Below, in pieces: positions 6,911-15,057 of a stretch of 45,804 nucleotides of DNA (its first letter is position 1; every line of letters starts with the position of its first letter). The notes below the pieces were generated by a model. That model had not been told where the DNA came from. It ran no database searches and worked only from the letters and a program-made list of their open reading frames with translations. This stretch comes from Corynebacterium sp. 122RC1. Lineage in GTDB: Bacteria; Actinomycetota; Actinomycetes; Mycobacteriales; Mycobacteriaceae. The stretch lies in contig NZ_JANIKD010000019.1 of NCBI RefSeq assembly GCF_024580955.1, positions 1 to 45,804 on the forward strand, given 5' to 3'. Both the position numbers and the translations under genes were made by a program.

Positions 6911-8026
6911 ATGCCACACCAGCAGCAGGAAGCCTCCCGTGAAGCCTTCCCCAGCTCGCGCCGGGAGGTCCAAGAACTCCGCCAGGTCTCGCAGCTCCGG
7001 CAGGGTCGGCTTGGCCTGTTAATGCTCGGTCTCGGGGCACTGCTGATCGCCGTGGTGTTTCTTGGTGCAAGCCTCGGCCCCTTGGGCTTCCAGCCTGGGC
7101 AAACGCTGAGCGCCCTCGCGCACACGCTCACAAGCACTGCCAACTCCACCGCTCAAGACTCCGCCCACGCCCTGGTTACCGCAGTGCGTCTCCCGCGCAC
7201 ACTCACTGCCGCGCTGGTGGGCGCGAGCCTTGCGGTGGCTGGAGCTGCCATGCAGTCCGTGTTCCGCAACCCCTTGGCCGAACCCGGAATCACCGGCGTA
7301 TCCAGTGGTGCAGCGGTGGTCGCGGTGCTGGCCATCACCACCGGGTTGAGCTCCGTGCATCCGCTGATGTTGCCGCTCGGCGCCTTTGCCGGTGCGCTGC
7401 TTGCGGTTGTGGTGGTGCAAGCCATCGCGGCGCGCGGTTCCTCCCACACAATCCTGTTGGTAGGTGTGGCACTCAACGCCTTCCTCGGGGCGGTGATCGC
7501 GGCGGTGATCGCCAACGCAGTTGATGCCGAGGACGCCCGTTCCGCAATGTTCTGGCTCAACGGAGACCTCACGGGCACCACCATGGCTGACATCAAGCTC
7601 GTGATCCTGCCCCTGCTGCTCGGCATGATTGTGGTGGGGCTGCACACACGCGAACTCAACCTCCTCGCAGCCGGCGAGGCCATCGCCCACACCTCCGGCA
7701 TGCAGGTGGGGCGTACCAAACAAATCGTTCTGTTCGCAGCCGCGCTCACCACCGCCAGCGGCGTGGCGATCACCGGCATTATCGCCTTCGTGGGCTTGGT
7801 CGTCCCGCACCTTGTCCGCCTCTTGTGGGGCAGCGATCACCGACTGCTCCTTCCCGCGAGCGCCCTGCTTGGCGGCGTGCTGCTCGTCTGCGCCGACGTC
7901 ACCGCCCGGCTGGTCTGGCAGCCTGTTGCCCTGCAGACGGGCGTCGTCACCGCGCTTTTCGGTGCACCTTTCCTGCTCTTCCTGGTGATTCGGGCAGCAA
8001 AACAGCAGCAAGGGGGCCAAGGATGA
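6911..8026 (+). CDS. FecCD/BtuC-type ABC transporter permease
   Basis: A 371-aa inner-membrane permease of the FecCD family, which carries iron-siderophore, heme, cobalamin or other metal chelates. A cytoplasmic N-terminal segment of about 35 residues is followed by about ten helices. The family motifs AAMQSVFRNPLAEPGITGVSSGAAV and FVGLVVPHLVRLLWGSDHR (the ATPase-coupling EAA-like loop) are clear. ATG 6911 is preceded by GGAGGAG. It starts a plus-strand cluster behind a Zur-like palindrome and overlaps the ATPase gene by an ATGATG junction. Only one permease gene is present, so it should work as a homodimer. Confidence 0.9.
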   Translation: MPHQQQEASREAFPSSRREVQELRQVSQLRQGRLGLLMLGLGALLIAVVFLGASLGPLGFQPGQTLSALAHTLTSTANSTAQDSAHALVTAVRLPRTLTAALVGASLAVAGAAMQSVFRNPLAEPGITGVSSGAAVVAVLAITTGLSSVHPLMLPLGAFAGALLAVVVVQAIAARGSSHTILLVGVALNAFLGAVIAAVIANAVDAEDARSAMFWLNGDLTGTTMADIKLVILPLLLGMIVVGLHTRELNLLAAGEAIAHTSGMQVGRTKQIVLFAAALTTASGVAITGIIAFVGLVVPHLVRLLWGSDHRLLLPASALLGGVLLVCADVTARLVWQPVALQTGVVTALFGAPFLLFLVIRAAKQQQGGQG

Positions 8027-8793
8027 TGCTGGAACTGCGAGGGGTTTCCGTGAGCTACGGCCGCGCCGGGGTGCTGAAGGAACTCACGCACACGTTCGCG
8101 CCGGGGCAGGTACATGCGATTGTCGGCCCCAACGGCGCGGGCAAATCCACACTGCTCAAGGCGATGCTCTCCCTGCATCCCTACCGCGGGAGCATGCGTA
8201 TCGACGCCGCCGAGGCCCGCACACTCCACCCGCGGCAACGCGCGCGGAAGGTGGCATATGTTCCCCAGCAACTCCCGCCAGGCATCGAGTTCTCCGGCAG
8301 GCAGTTCGTGGAACTGGCTCGCTACGCGCGACTACGCCGCTTTGACACCCTCACGGCACAAGACGCCGAAGTAGTAGAGCAAGCACTCACACAAGCTGGG
8401 GCTTTGGACTGGGCGCACAAGCCGGTGCGGCACACGTCGGGTGGCCAGCAGCAGCTCACCAGCTTGGCGCGGGCACTAGCCCAAGAGCCCAAAGCACTAC
8501 TGCTGGACGAACCCACCAGTGCCCTGGACATTTCCCATGAGGCAAAAGTGATGCGCCTGCTGCGGCAGTGGGTCGCCGAAAATCCACAACGCCTGGTGGT
8601 GGCAGTTGTGCATGACCTTTCCTTGGCAGCCCGCTTTAGTGACCAGCTCGTGCTGCTCGCACACGGAGGCATTGCGCGCTCTGGCTCCCCGCCGGAGGTG
8701 CTCACCACCACCATCCTCAGTGAGGCCTTCGGGGTGCAGGTGGAGGTGAGCGCGCACCCTCGTACAGGGGCACTCCAGGTGCAGGCGCGCTGA
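8023..8793 (+). CDS. ABC ATPase of the FecCD-type importer
   Basis: A 256-aa cytoplasmic ATPase that powers the adjacent permease. It has Walker A GPNGAGKST, Q-loop VPQQLPP, the variant signature TSGGQQQL, Walker B ALLLDEPTSALD and H-loop VVHDLS, as in HmuV/FecE/BtuD proteins. ATG 8023 overlaps the permease stop, which implies translational coupling. The longer open frame upstream only reflects high GC. Confidence 0.9.
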   Translation: MMLELRGVSVSYGRAGVLKELTHTFAPGQVHAIVGPNGAGKSTLLKAMLSLHPYRGSMRIDAAEARTLHPRQRARKVAYVPQQLPPGIEFSGRQFVELARYARLRRFDTLTAQDAEVVEQALTQAGALDWAHKPVRHTSGGQQQLTSLARALAQEPKALLLDEPTSALDISHEAKVMRLLRQWVAENPQRLVVAVVHDLSLAARFSDQLVLLAHGGIARSGSPPEVLTTTILSEAFGVQVEVSAHPRTGALQVQAR

Positions 8794-8831
8794 TCTTGCA
8801 GGCGCGTTGAACTTGCAGGCGTGCTGGCGCC

Positions 8832-8855
8832 GCTGGTGCGCTGGTGCGCTGGTGT
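8832..8855. repeat. 8-bp tandem repeat GCTGGTGC x3
   Basis: GCTGGTGC, GCTGGTGC and GCTGGTGT run in tandem in the gap between the ATPase and binding-protein genes. This is a likely slippage-prone spacer; no hairpin or promoter is evident. Confidence 0.6.
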
Positions 8856-8910
8856 GCTGAGCTGCAGAAATGTCGAACATTACATCCATATGAAGTAAAG
8901 GAGTTTTGCT

Positions 8911-9885
8911 TTGAAAAAGATTGCCCGCCCGTTCGCGTTGAAGTCCGGTTTCTCGGCGCGCCTTGTGTGCGCTGGTGTTGCGCTGGCTGTGCTCGGCGCC
9001 TGCAGCCCGGCGCAGGAGCAACCATCCCAAGAAACAACTCAAGCCACCAGTGCGGCGGCCTCCGCTGCACCGAGCGAGCAGGCTTCTGCACAGGAAACCG
9101 CACAGCCGCAGCGGATTGTGGCGGTGACCAGTGACGTCGCGGGCGTCGTTCTTGCTCTCACCGGCGGCGAACGTGTGGTTGCGGTGCCGGCGAGCGTGGA
9201 GGCACCCGCCGGTGTGGAAGCAACGCTGCCCCCTGGCACCGATCCCGAGGTGGAACAGGTGCTCGCGTTGAGCCCTGACCTGGTGATTACCACCACTCGT
9301 CACGGCGGTGAGGAGACGCTGGCGCAGCAGCTTGAGGCAACCGGCGTGCAGTCTTTGGTGGTGGACCCGGAGCAATTTGGCACCCCAGAGGGCGTGGCGG
9401 CAGCAACCCGCACGATTGGCCAGGCGATTGGGCTCAAGGATGAGGCAGAGCGGCAAGTGAAGCAATTTGAGGAGGAGATCGCCGCCCTCGATGCCCAGGC
9501 ACTCACTGACGGCCCCACCGCGTTGGCGCTGATGGTCCGCGGCCCGCAGGTGATGGCGATGGACCAGGGCCTCATGCTGCCGGGGCTGATCACGCGCGCC
9601 GGTGCGACCTACCAGGCCCAGGCCATCGGCTTGCAAAACACCCGCCCGATCGACGCCGAACAGCTCCTCAAAGCCAACCCCGAAGTCCTGTTCGTGGAGG
9701 ATTTCCAGGGCAAGGGCATCGCACCTTTTGAGTCCCTGCTGAACAACCCCGCAGTGGCGAGCGTTCCTGCAATTCAACACAACCGCGTGTATGTGATTTC
9801 CCAAAGCGAGGCTTCCGGCATTTCCGGCCTGAAGACCCCCGAGGGATACCGCGCGATCCTGAACAACCTCAAGCAGATGAACTAA
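8911..9885 (+). CDS. Lipoprotein substrate-binding protein of the FecCD-type importer
   Basis: A 324-aa extracytoplasmic binding protein. It has a lipoprotein signal with lipobox LAVLGAC (Cys31) and a Gln/Ala/Ser-rich tether to about residue 65. A two-lobed HmuT/FepB/BtuF-type domain follows, from RIVAVTSDVAGVVLALTGGERVVAVP through a long connecting helix (GLKDEAERQVKQFEEEIAAL) to the C-terminal ILNNLKQMN. The start is TTG 8911, with AAGGAG 9 nt upstream. Heme-binding His/Tyr residues of HmuT are not obvious, so the ligand could be a siderophore, another metallophore, heme or cobalamin. It follows its permease and ATPase by about 118 bp. Confidence 0.85.
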   Translation: MKKIARPFALKSGFSARLVCAGVALAVLGACSPAQEQPSQETTQATSAAASAAPSEQASAQETAQPQRIVAVTSDVAGVVLALTGGERVVAVPASVEAPAGVEATLPPGTDPEVEQVLALSPDLVITTTRHGGEETLAQQLEATGVQSLVVDPEQFGTPEGVAAATRTIGQAIGLKDEAERQVKQFEEEIAALDAQALTDGPTALALMVRGPQVMAMDQGLMLPGLITRAGATYQAQAIGLQNTRPIDAEQLLKANPEVLFVEDFQGKGIAPFESLLNNPAVASVPAIQHNRVYVISQSEASGISGLKTPEGYRAILNNLKQMN

Positions 9886-9949
9886 GCCATCACCACAGGT
9901 CAAAAGGGGTAAACGGGGCGTGTCCCGCCCGCACATTACACTGCCACTC

Positions 9950-11707
9950 ATGAGCCATCCAACGCAGCACAAACCCTCACACCCTCATGCCGCGCAACCT
10001 CCGCATGGGCGCGGCGGGGGTGGGTTTGGCCTGTTGCCTGCACTGCGCCATGCGGCCACGCGGCAAATCGCGCTCGCTAACGCCGCACGATACTTCGGCT
10101 GGGCACTGTGGGCGGTGGGTGTGGGGATGCTTTTCGACGTCACCACCTCCGCCCCATCCGCACACAGCTTGCCCTTTGCAGTTGGTGTTGTGCTGTGCGG
10201 GCTGCTGACCATGCTGCTTGCGGCATCCTCGGCGAGCTTCCTGCAGCTCGAACGCCCTCGGGCCGCCGAGGCCCGCGTCCGTGCGGGCCTGCTGAGTGCG
10301 TTGTGGTCCGTGCCTGAATACCGCCCGCCAAATCCTGCCTCGGGCGGTGGTAGGTCAGGGGCCTCCGACGAGGGCGCGGACGTTGCGCTCCTCACCCAAG
10401 ACGTGGAGAAATACACCAACAACCACGATGGATTCCAAGGCCAAGTGGCTGGCGCAGTGCTTGGCCCAATAGCGGTGCTCGCGCTTCTAGCGGTGGCCGT
10501 GGATTGGCTGAGCGCACTGGTGTTGCTGCTCGTGCTTCCCCTTGCCCCGGTAACGATCGGCTGGTTCCAGCGAAAGTTCCGCGCCCAGGCTGGTGCATCC
10601 AGGCGGATGCGTGTCACCCTTGCCGCGCAGTTCACCGCAATAATTCGCGGTATGGAAACAATCGTGCTTGGCAGGGCGGGCCAGCGGGTGCACTCGATGT
10701 TGGCGCATGCGGGTGAACGCAACCGGAAGGCCACGATGGCGTTGCTCGCGCGCAACCAGTTGGTGCTTTTTGTTTCCGAGGCAGCGTTTGCCCTGGCCAC
10801 CACCGCGGTGAGCGTGCTGATAGCGGTGGCGCGTATGCAAGCAGGTGCGCTCACCGAAGGCCAAGCCGTGGCGTTGGTGCTCGTGAGCTTGGTGCTCACC
10901 ACGCCACTGCAACTGGTGGGCAGCTTCTTTTACATCGGGATGGCCGGCCGCGCCGCCGGTGGCGCAATGGGCAAGTTCCGAGCTCGTTTTACACAGCGCA
11001 GTGGTGAACAAACACCTGAAAACGTCACCATAATCGTGGGCCCAGACAACGAGGTTCGCCTGAGCAACGCCACCATTGCGCGCCAAGGCCGAACCCTTGT
11101 GCAGGGCCTTGATCTGCACGCCGCACCTGGGCGCCCGGTGGTGCTCACTGGGCCTTCCGGCGCAGGCAAATCCAGTGTGATCGCGGCCCTGCACGGCACC
11201 CTGCCGCTGGCAGCGCCCAATGGTCATGGCGGCCACTCCGGGAATGCGACAAGCGAGCTGGTGTTGCCGGAGGCAGGCAGCGCGTTGATTGCGCAACGTA
11301 CCTGGCTGTTCACCGGTAGCCTGCGCGAAAATCTGGAACTTGCCATGCCCGCGGATGAAGGTGGCTCGGCTGTAACAACAGATGAGGCCCTGCTTTCGGT
11401 GCTCGCAACGGTGCAACTCGAAGATTTTGCACAGGAGCGTGGGCTGGCCACGCCTGTGGGGGAGGACGGCACCAACGTGAGCGCCGGCCAAGCGCAAAGG
11501 ATCAGCATTGCCCGCGCGTTGCTGGCGGGGAAGCAGGTTCTGCTGTGCGACGAGCCCACGGCCCACGTGGACCAAGCCACCCACCACGCCATCATGGATG
11601 TGCTCGCTGAGCTCTCCGCCACTCACGCGGTGGTGCTGGTCAGCCACGTTCCGGGGGCAACCCTGCCCAACGCCACCCACATCGAGATCGGCCAGGAGCA
11701 GCAATGA
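9950..11707 (+). CDS. ABC exporter-fold half-transporter, CydD-like, His-rich N-terminus
   Basis: A 585-aa fused membrane and ATPase half-transporter. Six helices span about residues 45-310. The ATPase has Walker A GPSGAGKSS (about 400), Q-loop LIAQRTWLFTGSLRENL, the degenerate signature SAGQAQRISIARAL, Walker B VLLCDEPTAHVD and H-loop LVSHVPG. It pairs with the next gene, like CydD with CydC, but no cytochrome bd genes are near. The first 19 residues carry five His (3, 7, 11, 13, 19), which suggests metal binding. I start at ATG 9950; GTG 9920 would add ten residues. Alternatives are a siderophore-type importer like IrtAB, or a thiol exporter. Confidence 0.82.
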   Translation: MSHPTQHKPSHPHAAQPPHGRGGGGFGLLPALRHAATRQIALANAARYFGWALWAVGVGMLFDVTTSAPSAHSLPFAVGVVLCGLLTMLLAASSASFLQLERPRAAEARVRAGLLSALWSVPEYRPPNPASGGGRSGASDEGADVALLTQDVEKYTNNHDGFQGQVAGAVLGPIAVLALLAVAVDWLSALVLLLVLPLAPVTIGWFQRKFRAQAGASRRMRVTLAAQFTAIIRGMETIVLGRAGQRVHSMLAHAGERNRKATMALLARNQLVLFVSEAAFALATTAVSVLIAVARMQAGALTEGQAVALVLVSLVLTTPLQLVGSFFYIGMAGRAAGGAMGKFRARFTQRSGEQTPENVTIIVGPDNEVRLSNATIARQGRTLVQGLDLHAAPGRPVVLTGPSGAGKSSVIAALHGTLPLAAPNGHGGHSGNATSELVLPEAGSALIAQRTWLFTGSLRENLELAMPADEGGSAVTTDEALLSVLATVQLEDFAQERGLATPVGEDGTNVSAGQAQRISIARALLAGKQVLLCDEPTAHVDQATHHAIMDVLAELSATHAVVLVSHVPGATLPNATHIEIGQEQQ

Positions 11708-13335
11708 GCACACATACCAACGCACTGCCAACGCCAACACCTTCAACCGCTTCCTGGCTCGCTGCGGAAACTCAGGGCTTTCGGCCAGCGCTCGCACTCA
11801 GTGCGCTGGCGCGGCTGCTTGGGCTCATCGCGGCAATCGGCATGTACTGTGCAGGTCTGCTTGCCGTGTTCCAGCACAACTTGGTATGGGTGGTGGTTGC
11901 CGTGGTGCTGGGCTTGGCCAAAGCCCTGTTGCGCTACGGCGAGCAATTCGCCGGCCACTGGGTGGCATTCAAGGTGCTAGAACAACTGCGCGCCAAAGCC
12001 TTCGCTGGGCTGCTCGCCCAATTCGACGCCAACCGGCACCACCACGAACACCCTCATTCCCAATCGCGCTCCTTGAGCGGGGACCTTGTAGAACGGCTCA
12101 CCAAAGACATCGACCGGCTGGAAGTGTTCTACGCGCACACCCTGGTGCCGGCCACCACGGCACTGCTCACCCCCTTCCTCGCAGCGGGCCTCGTGCTCGC
12201 GGCAACAGGGGACACCCCGGCAGCCCTGATTGCGTTTGGCAGTATCGCGGTGGTGTGGGCCAGCGCGATACTCGGAGTCCGCCGCATTTTCGCCACAAAC
12301 CACGAAGTGGCGCAATTACGCGGGGAGATCTCCCACCGGGTCACGGACGCCGTCTTCGGCCACAGCGAGATCATCAACTACCGCATGCAGCCCAAAATCC
12401 GCGCCCGCATCAGCACGGTAGACGGCCACATTCACGCCAAGCAGCGAACCCTGGCAACCATCACAGCTGCCCGAAACGCCCTGCTCACCCTGGGCCTGCT
12501 CGGCGGCCCTACCTTGTTGTGGTTCATCGGGCTCTCCGGGCAACAGGCAGCGCTAGCCACGGCGATTGTCCTCGTGAGTGGTCTCCATGGAGCAGCAATG
12601 GAACAGCTCACCCCTTCCCTTGCGGCGGCGTGGGCGTCGGCACGGCGCGTCCAGCAGCTCAGCACCAACCCGCCCGCTCAGGAAGGCAAACCCTGGCCAA
12701 CATATCCCGGCGAGCTGCGGCTGCAAGGAGCTGGCACTGCGAGCGTTTCCGTCCCTCCCGCGGGACACCTCTTGGTGCGCGGACCCTCCGGCGTGGGCAA
12801 AACCAGGCTGCTGCGCACCATCATGCAGCTCGACTCCGCAGGTCAAGTGAGCATTGACGGCATCCCGGTGCATGAGATTGCTCCACATGAGCTCCGCGAG
12901 CACATCGCCTATGCCCCACAAAAGGCGGTCACCTTCCCGGATACCGTGGGATTCAACCTCACCCTCGGGGCGCCGGTGGAGCAGGCGCGCATCCGGGAAG
13001 TCCTCGATGCCCTGGAACTCAGTGAAGTTGCCGCAGATCTCAGCGCCCCGATGGGCACTTGGTCCGGCGGCCAACTCGCACGCCTCGGCATCGCGCGGGC
13101 AGTGCTGCAGGAACCGGAGATTTTGCTCCTCGACGAGCCCACCGCCCACCTCGACCCGGCGCTTGCCCAGGCCGTGCGGGAACGGCTGCCCGAACTCCTA
13201 CCCGGCGTGACGCTCGTGGAAGTCACCCACAGCGCTGCCGACGCCACCCTAGGCGGCAAAGAACTACAAGTGTTGCAATTCCCCGATACTTCCGATTCTC
13301 CCGATACCTCCGAACCCTTTGGGACCAGCACATAA
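11704..13335 (+). CDS. ABC exporter-fold half-transporter, CydC-like, with HHHEHPH loop
   Basis: A 543-aa partner of the preceding protein, overlapping it by ATGA. The membrane domain contains ALLRYGEQFAGHWVAFKVLEQLR, a motif of CydC-like proteins, then a cytoplasmic loop NRHHHEHPHSQSR (His 112-114, 116, 118) before the coupling segment SGDLVERLTKDIDRLE. The ATPase has Walker A GPSGVGKTR, signature WSGGQLARLGIARAV, Walker B ILLLDEPTAHLD and an H-loop His in VEVTHSAAD. The His cluster in this one and the His-rich N-terminus of its partner suggest a metal-linked heterodimer. The substrate is unknown. Confidence 0.83.
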   Translation: MSTHTNALPTPTPSTASWLAAETQGFRPALALSALARLLGLIAAIGMYCAGLLAVFQHNLVWVVVAVVLGLAKALLRYGEQFAGHWVAFKVLEQLRAKAFAGLLAQFDANRHHHEHPHSQSRSLSGDLVERLTKDIDRLEVFYAHTLVPATTALLTPFLAAGLVLAATGDTPAALIAFGSIAVVWASAILGVRRIFATNHEVAQLRGEISHRVTDAVFGHSEIINYRMQPKIRARISTVDGHIHAKQRTLATITAARNALLTLGLLGGPTLLWFIGLSGQQAALATAIVLVSGLHGAAMEQLTPSLAAAWASARRVQQLSTNPPAQEGKPWPTYPGELRLQGAGTASVSVPPAGHLLVRGPSGVGKTRLLRTIMQLDSAGQVSIDGIPVHEIAPHELREHIAYAPQKAVTFPDTVGFNLTLGAPVEQARIREVLDALELSEVAADLSAPMGTWSGGQLARLGIARAVLQEPEILLLDEPTAHLDPALAQAVRERLPELLPGVTLVEVTHSAADATLGGKELQVLQFPDTSDSPDTSEPFGTST

Positions 13336-13409
13336 GGGTTCCAAAAGGATTCGATAAGTTTTTCCTCATGCCGCGGCGGGGCGGCAACGTGGCCGTTAGG
13401 ATCGGCACT

Positions 13410-14063
13410 ATGAACGCAAATCGCCCCTTGAAGAGGTCACGCGCGTTTCGTCTCGCCTCAATTGCGGCTGTGCTGGGCGTGAGCACGGCCTTGGTTTCCT
13501 GCGGCAACTCCCAGCCCGCGGAGGAACAAAGCACGCAAGCCACCACCACCGTGGCTGCAACCACCGTCACCCAAACACAGACGCAAACCCAAACCCAAAC
13601 AACCACTACACCTCCGAGCGGCCTTGTGAGTCTGGAGCCAGCGCCACAAACCCAAGCAAATCAGACTCGAGCCAATCAAACCCAAGCAAACCAACCAACC
13701 CCGAGCGCACAAGCCAACCCACCTGGGCGAGACACCCGTCCAGTGATCCCGCCGGATACTCGGAAAGGCAGCCGGGTGAACCTCGACGGAACCGAGGTCA
13801 CCGTCCAGGTCTACGGTGATGGATTTGGCCTACATCTGGTGGGCAATGGCCCCAACACCTCACCTGAGTTCGCGGTTGCCACCATGGAGGTGCTCACTGC
13901 CGGGCTCAACGCCACGGAGGAAAACGTCCGCGACACCCTCCCGCGCACCGTGAACGTGTACAGCCCGGCAACTGGGCAAACCTACAGCATGCAATGCGTG
14001 AACAACCCCAACAAGACCATCCGTTGTACCGGAGGGAACGGGGCTGAGGTCATGATGTACTAG
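13410..14063 (+). CDS. Secreted lipoprotein with Thr/Gln-rich tether
   Basis: A 217-aa predicted lipoprotein with signal RAFRLASIAAVLGVSTALVSC (lipobox Cys31). A long low-complexity tether of TQTQ and ANQT repeats covers about residues 45-110, and a C-terminal domain of about 95 residues contains two cysteines (MQCVNNPNKTIRCTGG) that probably form a disulfide. This C-terminal layout is common in corynebacterial surface proteins of unknown function. A -10-like TAGGAT sits 7 nt before ATG 13410, so the message may be leaderless. It follows the ABC pair by 74 bp but probably has its own promoter. Confidence 0.72.
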   Translation: MNANRPLKRSRAFRLASIAAVLGVSTALVSCGNSQPAEEQSTQATTTVAATTVTQTQTQTQTQTTTTPPSGLVSLEPAPQTQANQTRANQTQANQPTPSAQANPPGRDTRPVIPPDTRKGSRVNLDGTEVTVQVYGDGFGLHLVGNGPNTSPEFAVATMEVLTAGLNATEENVRDTLPRTVNVYSPATGQTYSMQCVNNPNKTIRCTGGNGAEVMMY

Positions 14064-14079
14064 TGCGCGCTCATCAGCG

Positions 14080-14739
14080 CTAGTCTCCGCTGGCGTCCCG
14101 CTGCGGCATCGCGCCGGGGCGCCACATGCCGTATTCGGGAATGGCGGTATTCGCGGTTCCGTTGGTTGCGCCCATCGGCACAAAGCCATGGCGCGCGTAC
14201 AGCGCCGCCGAGTCCGGGGTGCTGGCCTCCAAATAGCAGGCAGTCTCCCCGGCGCGCTCGGTGCCGTGGCGCAGCAGCGCGCCGCCCACGCCGAGCCCCT
14301 GGGTGCCCTCAGCCACGCCGATCATGAACAGATACCAGTGGGCAAACTTGGGGTGGAGCCCGGCATTGCGTGCTTCATTGCGCAGGTAGCGCCACACCGC
14401 GCCAATGCCCATGTGGCGCACCAACACCACGCCTAAACGTGCGAGCGTCGGCAGACTCATGCGTTGCCGCGGGGCCTGCCACAGCGCCACGCCAAGGATC
14501 TTGCCTGCTGGGGTGCTGGCGACGTCGACACTGCCCCTGCGCAGGTAGTGATGCGTGATGACCTCCTCAAGCAGCGGCCTCAGTGCTTGCGCGGCGCTGG
14601 ATGGGCTGCGGCCGGCCACGAAGACTTGCGCCGAGGGGTCCTGAGCGAAGGCACCGGCGAGCACTTCGGCGGCCGCGGGAACGTCCTGCTGTGAGGCGGT
14701 GCGGATGGAAAAGTCGGGGGAAGGGTTGTGTGGGCACAT
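14080..14739 (-). CDS. GNAT-family N-acetyltransferase
   Basis: A 219-aa acetyltransferase of the GCN5-related fold. The acetyl-CoA motif A is IGVAEGTQGLGVGGALLRHGTERA (about residues 138-161), a variant of Q/RxxGxG/A. The preceding strand LHPKFAHWYLFMIGV and the final ASTPDSAALYARHGFVPMG match proteins acting on small molecules. The substrate cannot be told. It converges with the lipoprotein gene with a 16-bp gap. A TAGGCT hexamer 8 nt before ATG 14739 suggests a leaderless transcript; GTG 14742 is one codon earlier. Confidence 0.85.
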   Translation of the reverse strand: MCPHNPSPDFSIRTASQQDVPAAAEVLAGAFAQDPSAQVFVAGRSPSSAAQALRPLLEEVITHHYLRRGSVDVASTPAGKILGVALWQAPRQRMSLPTLARLGVVLVRHMGIGAVWRYLRNEARNAGLHPKFAHWYLFMIGVAEGTQGLGVGGALLRHGTERAGETACYLEASTPDSAALYARHGFVPMGATNGTANTAIPEYGMWRPGAMPQRDASGD

Positions 14740-14974
14740 CACCGCACAGCCTACCGACGTGCCCGCCTGGTGTGCGCTGCAAAGTATGAGGCCTCAACCG
14801 GCGGGTGAGGGAAGTGTTCACCAAAAATTTTTCTGCGATTTTTTTCACGCTCCACGCACCCGAAAACCGTCCGTGAAGGCGGGTTTGTGTTGCCTTATTT
14901 TTGAATCACCGCCCCTGCTACATGCATAAATGTCCGAACGGGCATTTTCGTTCTTTGAAGCAACTGTGTTCAAG

Positions 14975-14990
14975 TGTGAAGAACTTCACT
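14975..14990. promoter_or_regulatory. GlxR (CRP-type) binding site
   Basis: TGTGAAGAACTTCACT fits TGTGA-N6-TCACA except for the last base. GlxR is the cAMP-responsive global regulator of corynebacteria. The site lies about 70 bp upstream of the transcarboxylase operon start, consistent with carbon-source control. Confidence 0.7.
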
Positions 14991-15057
14991 CCGGGAGGTG
15001 ATTGGGAAGATAGGTCACCTGCTGCGCTGCTGGTTGATTTGGCATACATTCGAGGAC

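Noticed and set aside
6643..6942. Plus-strand 99-codon frame before the FecCD gene
   Set aside because: It runs through the palindrome and the TGAAAACT repeats, overlaps the permease start in another frame, and its protein has no plausible composition; the stretch reads as a control region.
8497..9972. 491-codon frame opposite the ATPase and binding-protein genes
   Set aside because: It covers two genes and their gap antisense; no motif is present.
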